Source of the DNA: Sphingomonas metalli
GTDB taxonomy: Bacteria; Pseudomonadota; Alphaproteobacteria; Sphingomonadales; Sphingomonadaceae
NCBI RefSeq assembly: GCF_014641735.1
Contig: NZ_BMIH01000005.1
Coordinates: 124,001 to 188,000, forward strand
DNA length: 64,000 nucleotides
Reading direction: 5' to 3'
In this document: piece after piece, positions 47,938 through 54,957 of the stretch
Layout of the letters: every line of letters starts with the position of its first letter
Numbering within the stretch: position 1 is the first letter of the stretch
Translations under genes and position numbers: made by a program
The notes under the pieces: model-generated
The model's input: only the letters and a program-made list of their open reading frames with translations
The model's database searches: none
Told to the model about the DNA's origin: nothing

Positions 47938-48930
47938 ATGAAGCGCAACCGCTATTATGACGGTCCGCCGTCCGACCATTATGACGGCACCCGCTTCTTC
48001 AACCCCGGCCAGCCCGCGACCGACCGCGGCCTGCGCGACATGCTGCGGTGGAAGCTGGCGGGCGGTGCGGCGACGTGGCCGCGATCCGTACCCGTCACGC
48101 CGGCGAAGCCCGAGGCGCGGGTGGACGGACTGCGCGTCACCATGGTCGGTCATGCCGCCCTGCTGGTGCAGGCCGCCGGGGTCAATCTGCTCACCGATCC
48201 GGTCTGGTCGGAGCGCGCGAGCCCGTTCCGCTTCGCCGGGCCGCGGCGCGTCACGGCCCCGGGCATCGCCTTCGACGACCTGCCGCCGATCGATGCGGTG
48301 CTGCTGAGCCATTGCCACTACGATCATTGCGACGTGGCGACGCTGCGCAGGCTGCACGATCGCGACGCCCCGCTGATGGCGATGCCGCTTGGCAACGACG
48401 CGATCGTCCGCGCCGCAATCCCCGGCGCGCGATGCGTGACGGGCGACTGGTGGGAGCGCTTGCCGCTCGCCGACAGAATCTCGTCCACGCTGACGCCCGC
48501 CTATCATTGGGCGAACCGCTGGCCGAGCGACGTGCGCATGGCGCTCTGGTCGGGCCACTGGCTCGACACGCCGGCAGGGCGGATCTGGTTCGTCGGCGAT
48601 ACCGGCTATGGCGACGGGGCGATCTTCGGCGAGATCCACGCGCGGCTGGGCGCACCCGATGTCGCGCTGATCCCGATCGGGGCCTATGAGCCGCGCTGGT
48701 TCATGGCTGCCCAGCATGTCAATCCGGCCGAGGCGGTGCGCATCCTGCGCGAGGTGGATGCCGGCCATGCGCTCGGCATCCATTGGGGCACGTTCCAGCT
48801 GACCGACGAGCCCCGCGAGGCCCCGCGGCTCGCGCTCGCCTCCGCGCTTGCCGCCGCCGGCATCCCGCCCCGCCGGTTCGTCGCGGCGCAGGTCGGAGGC
48901 ACCTACGACTTCGATCCCGTTCGGCGTTGA
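47938..48930 (+). CDS. MBL-fold metallo-hydrolase (UlaG/NAPE-PLD-like)
   Basis: 330 aa. 'LLSHCHYDHCD' gives the di-metal site HxHxDH (H125, H127, D129, H130). 'VTMVGHAALLVQAAGVNLLTDPVWSERASPF' is typical of the NAPE-PLD/UlaG-like lactonase branch. 'WFVGDTGYGDGAIF' carries the bridging Asp and 'LGIHWGTFQLTDEP' the last His. No signal peptide. Could hydrolyse a phosphodiester or lactone. It is 126 nt after the Pao operon and beyond its hairpin, so likely its own transcript. Function not predictable from context. Confidence 0.85.
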   Translation: MKRNRYYDGPPSDHYDGTRFFNPGQPATDRGLRDMLRWKLAGGAATWPRSVPVTPAKPEARVDGLRVTMVGHAALLVQAAGVNLLTDPVWSERASPFRFAGPRRVTAPGIAFDDLPPIDAVLLSHCHYDHCDVATLRRLHDRDAPLMAMPLGNDAIVRAAIPGARCVTGDWWERLPLADRISSTLTPAYHWANRWPSDVRMALWSGHWLDTPAGRIWFVGDTGYGDGAIFGEIHARLGAPDVALIPIGAYEPRWFMAAQHVNPAEAVRILREVDAGHALGIHWGTFQLTDEPREAPRLALASALAAAGIPPRRFVAAQVGGTYDFDPVRR

Positions 48931-48967
48931 ACGGACGGGCCAGCAGCACCCGCGCACCTGCCATCTG

Positions 48968-49002
48968 TGTCACTTTACCCGCCACCGCCGGGTAAAGTGA
49001 CA
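48968..49002. promoter_or_regulatory. 14-bp-arm inverted repeat before winged-helix gene
   Basis: TGTCACTTTACCCG and CGGGTAAAGTGACA are perfect 14-bp arms with a 7-nt loop. They lie 38 nt after the MBL stop and 83 nt before the winged-helix start. No T tract follows, so an operator is as likely as a terminator. Confidence 0.55.
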
Positions 49003-49084
49003 TGGGTGTCAAAAGGCGAGGCCGCCCTTGCTTCCGCCATTTGGGGGATTCACACGAGTCGGCTTTTGTGCTGGATTCGTTCGC

Positions 49085-49708
49085 ATGTTCCAGCCCGACC
49101 TTTTCGCCGCGCCGCCCCCCCGGCCCCGGCCCGTCGCGATGGGCCTGGCCGATGTCGTCCGCCGGATCGCAGAGCATTCGGCGCGCCCGCGCTATACGTT
49201 CATGGTGCTCGACCTGATCGCCCGGATCGCCCGGCCGAACGGCGAGGCGGGACCGCTGGTGCGGGACGGCGCGGCGCTGGTGCCGATCCGCGAATGGCTG
49301 GCCGCCGCGATCGCACCGAGCAGCCATCGCCATTCCAGTCGGCGTGCCGCGAGCGAGAAGGTGCGCCGCGCGCTGGCGGCGGCGGGCGCGCTGCCGGCCG
49401 ATCCCGAGGATGCGGAGCGGCTGGTCGAGCAACAGGTGCAGGAGCGGCTGCGCGACACGGGCAAGACCGCGGTCAGCCGCGCCGTATCCGAACTGGTCGC
49501 GGCCGGGCTGGTCCGCCGCCACTATCAGGGTCATGTCGTCGATCACGAGAATCGCGGGGCGCAGCGGCACGCGGTCTACAGCGTCACCCCCGCCGTGCGG
49601 GCGGCGCTTGGCGGGACCGTCCCGACCAGCGAGGACCGGCGCGATGTCTATAGCCGTGGCACCCATGGTCACCCGCAGGCGGGCAGTGGCCGCCGCCGCC
49701 ATCCTTAA
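49085..49708 (+). CDS. Winged-helix DNA-binding-like protein of unknown function
   Basis: 207 aa. The core 'TGKTAVSRAVSELVAAGLVRRHYQGHVVDHENRGAQRHAVYSVTPAVRAAL' reads as a winged helix: recognition helix, then a two-strand wing ending in 'YSVTP'. The first half ('RYTFMVLDLIARIARPNGEAGPLV', 'VPIREWLAAAIAP') is a helical region that may be a second helix-turn-helix or dimer unit. N-terminus 'MFQPDLFAAPPPRPRP' is proline-rich. ATG 49085 is preferred to 49028, whose extra residues are not protein-like. I do not recognise the family. A 14-bp-arm inverted repeat lies upstream and may be its own operator. Confidence 0.65.
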   Translation: MFQPDLFAAPPPRPRPVAMGLADVVRRIAEHSARPRYTFMVLDLIARIARPNGEAGPLVRDGAALVPIREWLAAAIAPSSHRHSSRRAASEKVRRALAAAGALPADPEDAERLVEQQVQERLRDTGKTAVSRAVSELVAAGLVRRHYQGHVVDHENRGAQRHAVYSVTPAVRAALGGTVPTSEDRRDVYSRGTHGHPQAGSGRRRHP

Positions 49709-49832
49709 TCTGCGGCTATAACAGTTTTGTTGACGCTAAGCCGCTACGTGTCCGAAAGCGGAGGCGAGAGGATCGTGGCCCGCTCGGACGGGATTTCCCG
49801 CGGCGTACCTCCGGCAGGCAAGAGCGGTTGGC

Positions 49833-51749
49833 GTGAACGATTGGCAGATACCGGTTGAGTTGAGCGGTTCGGAGCGGTTCGAGCGGCTGGTCAACTCGAT
49901 CAGGGACTATGCCATCTACCTGCTCGATCGCGACGGGCATGTCGCCAGCTGGAATGCCGGTGCGGAACGCTTCAAGGGCTATACCGCGTCCGAGATCATC
50001 GGCCAGCATTTCTCGCGTTTCTATACCGAAGAGGATCGCGCCGCCGGTCTGCCGGCGCGCGCGCTGCGGATCGCTGCGGAGACGGGCACCTTCGAGGCGG
50101 AAGGGTGGCGAGTCCGCAAGGACGGCACCCGCTTCTGGACGAGCGTGGTGATCGATCCGGTGCTCGACGAGACGGGCCGGCTGATCGGCTTCGCCAAGGT
50201 GACCCGCGACGTGACCGACAAGCGCGCCGCGGCGCGCGCATTACTGGAGAGCGAGCAGCGTTTCCGCCTGCTGGTGCAGGGCGTGCGCGACTATGCGATC
50301 TACATGCTCGATCCGGAAGGTTATGTCACCAACTGGAACCGCGGCGCGCAGGCGATCAAGGGCTATGCCGCCGAGGAGATCATCGGCCGGCATTTTTCCA
50401 CCTTCTATACCGAGGAAGACCGGCAGGCCGGCGAACCGGCGCGGGCGCTGCGCGTCGCGATCGAGCAGGGCAAATATGAGGTCGAGGCCTGGCGAGAGCG
50501 CAAGGGCGGGCAGCGCTTCCGCGCCGGGGTGCTGATCGATCCGATCCATGACGAAGAAGGGCGGCTGATCGGTTTAGCCAAGATCACCCGCGACCTGACC
50601 GAGCGCTGGCAGGCGCAGCAGGCGGTGGAGCGCGCGCGGGAGACGATGGCGCAGGCGCAGAAGATGGAGGCGGTCGGCCGGCTGACCGGCGGCGTAGCGC
50701 ATGATTTCAACAATCTGCTGACGATCATCCGTTCCTCCGCCGACCTGCTCAAGCTGCCGACCCTGTCCGCCGAGAAGCGCGACCGCTATGTCGACGCCAT
50801 TGCCCAGACGGCCGATCGCGCCGCGGCGCTGACCTCGCAGCTCCTCGCCTTCTCGCGGCGCCAGCCGCTCAAGCCCGAACTGTTCGACGTCGGCGAGCGG
50901 TTGGCGGCGATGCAGCCGCTGATCCAGACCAGCGTCGGCCCGACCATCGACATCGCGATCGGCGCCGGCGAGGGGACGGTGGTGAACGCCGACCGCAACC
51001 AGTTCGAGACGGCGATCCTCAACTTGGTGATCAACGCACGCGACGCGATGCCGGCAGGCGGCGCCTTGTCGCTGACGCCGGGGATCGTCGATGCGCTGCC
51101 TGCGGCGCGCGGCCATGGCGGGGCGGAGGGACGGTTCGTCGCCGTGCGCATCGCCGATACCGGCAGCGGCATCGCGCCGGACACGCTGGAGAAGATCTTC
51201 GAGCCCTTCTTCACCACCAAGGCGCTCAACAAGGGCACCGGACTGGGATTGAGCCAGGTCCACGGTTTCGCCAAACAGTCGGGCGGCGATATCGATGTGC
51301 AGAGCGAACCGGGCGTCGGCACCGCCTTCACCCTCTATCTGCCGCAGGTCGCGCATGTCGGGGCGCTTCAGCCATTGTCCGAGCGCATCGGCGATCGCAC
51401 CATGGCGACCCGGCGTGTCCTGCTGGTCGAGGACAACGAGGCGGTCGGCCAGTTCGCGCGCAGCCTGTTCGAGGAGCTCGGCCAGATCGTCACCTGGGTG
51501 CAGCACGGCGAGGCCGCGCTGGAACTGCTGGAACGGGCGCACGACAAGATCGATCTCGTCTTCACCGACGTGATCATGCCCGGAATCAGCGGCCTCGATC
51601 TGGCGCGCAGCATCCGCGAGCGGTGGCCCGCCCTCCCGGTGGTGCTGACCACCGGATACAGCCACGCCTTGGCCGCCGAGCAGGATCACGGGTTCCCGCT
51701 GCTGCGCAAACCCTATTCGGTCGAGGGCATCGTCGAGATTCTGGGCTGA
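49833..51749 (+). CDS. Hybrid sensor histidine kinase (PAS-PAS-HisKA-HATPase-REC)
   Basis: 638 aa soluble hybrid kinase. Two PAS domains (residues about 15-125 and 145-255) are close copies, both with 'RDYAIY(L/M)LD', 'GY-x-x-x-EIIG-x-HFS-x-FYTEEDR' and 'VTRDVT/ITRDLT' ends. The HisKA phosphoacceptor is H290 in 'GGVAHDFNNLL'. HATPase boxes are 'NLVINARDAMP', 'ADTGSGIAP' and 'GTGLGLSQVHGF'. The REC domain receives phosphate at D579 in 'VFTDVIMPG'. No membrane segment, so it senses a cytoplasmic cue, perhaps redox, light or gas through PAS. Start is GTG 49833. No partner response regulator lies next to it. Confidence 0.92.
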   Translation: MNDWQIPVELSGSERFERLVNSIRDYAIYLLDRDGHVASWNAGAERFKGYTASEIIGQHFSRFYTEEDRAAGLPARALRIAAETGTFEAEGWRVRKDGTRFWTSVVIDPVLDETGRLIGFAKVTRDVTDKRAAARALLESEQRFRLLVQGVRDYAIYMLDPEGYVTNWNRGAQAIKGYAAEEIIGRHFSTFYTEEDRQAGEPARALRVAIEQGKYEVEAWRERKGGQRFRAGVLIDPIHDEEGRLIGLAKITRDLTERWQAQQAVERARETMAQAQKMEAVGRLTGGVAHDFNNLLTIIRSSADLLKLPTLSAEKRDRYVDAIAQTADRAAALTSQLLAFSRRQPLKPELFDVGERLAAMQPLIQTSVGPTIDIAIGAGEGTVVNADRNQFETAILNLVINARDAMPAGGALSLTPGIVDALPAARGHGGAEGRFVAVRIADTGSGIAPDTLEKIFEPFFTTKALNKGTGLGLSQVHGFAKQSGGDIDVQSEPGVGTAFTLYLPQVAHVGALQPLSERIGDRTMATRRVLLVEDNEAVGQFARSLFEELGQIVTWVQHGEAALELLERAHDKIDLVFTDVIMPGISGLDLARSIRERWPALPVVLTTGYSHALAAEQDHGFPLLRKPYSVEGIVEILG

Positions 51750-51893
51750 GTCTGGATCGGCCGTTACGAAGCGTCGTCACGGAAATGGCCGGTGCCCCGG
51801 GGGAGCCGATGCTGGAGTCAGTGCGAGGAAGCCGCAGGCTTAGGCGGAACGACGACCTGCCGGGATTGATCGGATCGAAGGAGAGGTCCGGAA

Positions 51894-51933
51894 GTGGGCG
51901 GTGTTGGGGCGCACCCGCCCCGACACCGCCCAC
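51894..51933. terminator. 18-bp-stem hairpin between convergent kinase and M16 genes
   Basis: GTGGGCGGTGTTGGGGCG and CGCCCCGACACCGCCCAC pair over 18 bp with one G-T wobble and a 4-nt loop. It lies between two convergent stops (51749 and 51946), the right place for a bidirectional terminator. No T run is seen. Confidence 0.65.
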
Positions 51934-51945
51934 CGCCATCGCCGA

Positions 51946-54735
51946 TCAGCGAATGCGATGGCCGTAGACGTCCTGCACCTCGACGGGGCCGAGATTGAGC
52001 GCGCGGATCTCCGGCTCGATCTTGCGCAGGTCGCCCGCGATCGCCCACACGAAGTCGTCGGCATGGAAGGTCTCGCGCGCGACCTTCTGGGCCTCGTCGA
52101 GCGTGATGCTGTCGATCACCGCGGGCATCGACTGCAGATAGTCGAGCGGCATGCCGCGTTCCTGCGCGTCCATCATCGCCATCACATAGTTGCGATTGCT
52201 GGTCAGCACGGTCTTGAGCTTGTTGAGCACCGTGGTCTTCTGATCCTGCAGCTCGGTGGCGGTCAGCGGCCGATCGGCGTTGAAGTCGCGGATCTCGCGC
52301 AGCACCTCCCGGATCGCATCGGCGGTGTGATCGGCCTGGATCGCTCCCTTGACATAGAAGGTCCGCTGCGACCGCAGCGATCCGCCCAGGTTCGAGCGGA
52401 TGCCATAGGTCCAGCCCTTGTCCTCGCGCAGGTTGAGGTTGATCCGGCTGGTGAAGGCGCCGCCCAGCGCGCCGTTCGCCAGCACCTCCGCCATCGAGCG
52501 GCGCGGCTCCCACATCTCCATCAGCCGGCCGCCGAGCACCTGGCTCTGCGTCGCGCCGGGAATATCGATCAGCACCACCCGCACGCCGGTCGGCCGGGCG
52601 GCCGGAACGTCGACGGTCGGCGCCGGCTTGACGCCCTGATGCCAGCCGGCGAGGTTCGCCTCCATCAGCGCCCGCGCATGCTCCAGGGTGATGTCGCCGA
52701 CGAAATAGGCGGTCATGTTCGCCGGGCTGAGTTCGTGCTGGTAGAAATCGAGCATCGCCGCCCGCGAGATCGACTTGGCCTCGTCCCGCGTTTCGATATG
52801 GCCGACCGGATGGTCCTTGCCCCATAGCGCCTGGCTGAACACCGCCTCAAGCGCCCCGGACGGATTGCGTTCGTAGCTGTCGAAGCTCTGATCGACCGCC
52901 AGCCGATGCTCGTCGACCTTCTTCTGCGGGAAGAGCGGCTCGCGCAGCACCTCGGTCGTGAAGGCGGTCGCCTGGTCGAGACTGGCGCTGTCGGTCGAGA
53001 AGGTGACCGAGCTTTGCCGCTGGTCGCCGATGCCGACGGGATAGAGGGCGAGATCGCGCATCGTCGCCTTGATCGTCTCGGCCGGGTAGCGCTTGCTACC
53101 CTCGAACAGGCTGCCCAGCGTGAGGCTCGACAGGCCGCGCGGATAGTCACGGCCGATGAAGCGGCCGGTCGCGAAGGCGAAGGTCACCGACACGAGCGGC
53201 AGCTTGGGCCGGCGTACGACGACCAGCTGTGCTCCGTTCGACAGCGTCGCCCGCTCGATCGGCGGCAGCGTTGCGGGCGACGCGCCCGTCACCGCGGGGG
53301 TCGCGGCGACGGCCGGCGAACGGGTGCGATCGACGCTGTCGGCCACGGCCGGCGTGGTCGTCGGCTCGGGATCGGTCCGCGTCGTGATGTAGGGGCGGGT
53401 CAGCCATTTGCGCGCGACCGCGGCGATCGTGGCCGGTGTCGCCTCCGTCTGCCAGCGACGCTCGGTCTTGAACAGCAGCGGATCGCCTCCGGCCAGTTCG
53501 CCCTCCTCGAGGATGCCGCCGACCGACTGTGGATCCTCGAGCCCGGCCAGCAGATCCTTGTCGGCGGTCCGGCGATATTGCTGGAGCATGCGCGCATTGG
53601 GTCCGTCGCGCAGTTGCGCGGCCATCACCGCATCGATCCGGCGCTCGACCTCGGCGATGTCCGCACCCGGCTTCAGGTCGACGCTGACGGTGAAGATGCC
53701 GTTGACGAACGAGTCCTGGAATATCGCGCCCACGGAGAGCGCCGGCCCGTCATGTTCGACGAGCGCCGCGTTGAGCGGCGCGTCGGGGCTGCCCGACAGG
53801 GTGCTGGCCATCAGGTTGAGCAGCGTGCCCTCGCGCTCGTCGCCGCTCGGCACGGGCCAGGTCCGCGAGAGCGTGACATGGCCGTCCTTGCCGTAGAAGT
53901 GCAGATCCTTGTGTTCGCCCAGCGTCGGCACCCAGCGGGCGATCGACTGGGTCCGGCTGCCCGGGCGGACATCCTTGAAATATTTGGCGACCTTTTCGCG
54001 GGCGGTCGAGGCATCGATATCGCCCGCCAGCAGCAGGATGGCGTTGGACGCGCCGTAATAGCTGTCGAACCAGCTGCGCGCATCCTCCACCGAGGCGGCG
54101 TCGAGGTCGCGCATCGAACCGATCGTGCTGTGCGCATAGGGGTGGTTCGCGGGGTAGAGCGCGGCGAGAAAGGCGTCGGACTGGGCGTCGCTCGCCGCCG
54201 TCCCGTGCTGGCGCTTCTCGTTCTTCACCACCGCGCGCTGACTGTCGAGCGCCTTGGCATCGATCGCGCCGAGCAGATACTGCATCCGGTCGCTTTCCAT
54301 CCACAGCGCGAGGTCGAGCGCCTGGGTCGGGATGATCTCGAAATAGCGGGTGCGATCGGTGGTGGTGTTGCCGTTGATGTTGATCGCGCCGGCTTGGTTG
54401 AGGCGCGAGAAATACTCGTCCTTCCGATTCGGCGTCTCCTGGAACATCATATGTTCGAACAGATGGGCGAAGCCGGTTTTTCCTTCCGGTTCGTCCTTGG
54501 AGCCGACGCGGTAGGTCAACGAGACCAGCACGGTCGGGGCGCTATGGTCCGTGTACACGATCACGGTCAGCCCGTTGGGCAGGGTGAAACGCTCATAGGG
54601 CAGCTTCAGCTGGTCGACCGGATCCGCCGTCGTCGCGGCAGGGGCCGCGGCGACAGCCGCACGCGCGTCCGACGCGTCCGCCACGAGCAAGCAACCAGCT
54701 GCAAAGAAACCGTATTTGACCACGCCGTACTTCAT
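51946..54735 (-). CDS. Two-domain M16 zinc metallopeptidase
   Basis: 929 aa exported protein. N-terminal signal (residues 1 to about 26). The first M16 half carries the inverted zinc motif HLFEH: H91, E94, H95 in 'KTGFAHLFEHMMFQETPN', with the third ligand Glu in 'AVVKNEKRQ'. A Pro/Thr-rich linker (near 445-480) leads to an inactive second half ('IERATLSNGAQLVVVRRPKLPLVSVTFAFATG') that lacks HxxEH, as usual for fused pitrilysin types. GGGGGAAAG precedes the ATG. It diverges from a TonB receptor over a 222-bp, partly AT-rich gap. Together they suggest uptake and cleavage of a peptide. Confidence 0.92.
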   Translation of the reverse strand: MKYGVVKYGFFAAGCLLVADASDARAAVAAAPAATTADPVDQLKLPYERFTLPNGLTVIVYTDHSAPTVLVSLTYRVGSKDEPEGKTGFAHLFEHMMFQETPNRKDEYFSRLNQAGAININGNTTTDRTRYFEIIPTQALDLALWMESDRMQYLLGAIDAKALDSQRAVVKNEKRQHGTAASDAQSDAFLAALYPANHPYAHSTIGSMRDLDAASVEDARSWFDSYYGASNAILLLAGDIDASTAREKVAKYFKDVRPGSRTQSIARWVPTLGEHKDLHFYGKDGHVTLSRTWPVPSGDEREGTLLNLMASTLSGSPDAPLNAALVEHDGPALSVGAIFQDSFVNGIFTVSVDLKPGADIAEVERRIDAVMAAQLRDGPNARMLQQYRRTADKDLLAGLEDPQSVGGILEEGELAGGDPLLFKTERRWQTEATPATIAAVARKWLTRPYITTRTDPEPTTTPAVADSVDRTRSPAVAATPAVTGASPATLPPIERATLSNGAQLVVVRRPKLPLVSVTFAFATGRFIGRDYPRGLSSLTLGSLFEGSKRYPAETIKATMRDLALYPVGIGDQRQSSVTFSTDSASLDQATAFTTEVLREPLFPQKKVDEHRLAVDQSFDSYERNPSGALEAVFSQALWGKDHPVGHIETRDEAKSISRAAMLDFYQHELSPANMTAYFVGDITLEHARALMEANLAGWHQGVKPAPTVDVPAARPTGVRVVLIDIPGATQSQVLGGRLMEMWEPRRSMAEVLANGALGGAFTSRINLNLREDKGWTYGIRSNLGGSLRSQRTFYVKGAIQADHTADAIREVLREIRDFNADRPLTATELQDQKTTVLNKLKTVLTSNRNYVMAMMDAQERGMPLDYLQSMPAVIDSITLDEAQKVARETFHADDFVWAIAGDLRKIEPEIRALNLGPVEVQDVYGHRIR

Positions 54736-54831
54736 CTTTCCCCCACTTCGTGACGATAGCGGGAGTCGTGTCCCGCTATCACGTCGATGACATCGTATAA
54801 TTCATATCTTGAAATTCAAAATGGATTCTCA

Positions 54832-54929
54832 CTAGAAGTCTGTCGGGGTGTCCTCATCATCAATTGCTAGATTAACTACCGCAAAATCCGAAAAGGATGT
54901 CGGCTGTGATCTATGTATTTGATTTTCAT
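54832..54929 (-). other. AT-rich stretch with a disrupted short peptide frame upstream of the M16 gene
   Basis: In the AT-rich gap before the M16 gene, the minus strand has ATG 54929 followed by 16 codons ('MKIKYIDHSRHPF' onward) to a TAG. A second frame without a start runs '...SDFAVVNLAIDDEDTPTDF' to TAG at 54832. The two join into one about 32-aa peptide by a single -1 shift at the TTTT run (about 54894-54897). It has no clear ribosome site, ends 96 nt before the M16 ATG, and could be a remnant peptide gene, a read error or chance. Not a confident gene. Confidence 0.25.
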
Positions 54930-54957
54930 TCGAGGACGTTACTGCTGAGGGGGAAGA

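Noticed and set aside
45340..48957. 1205-codon open frame on the minus strand
   Set aside because: Antisense to the second PaoABC operon and the MBL gene, which have clear catalytic motifs; composition is that of a shadow.
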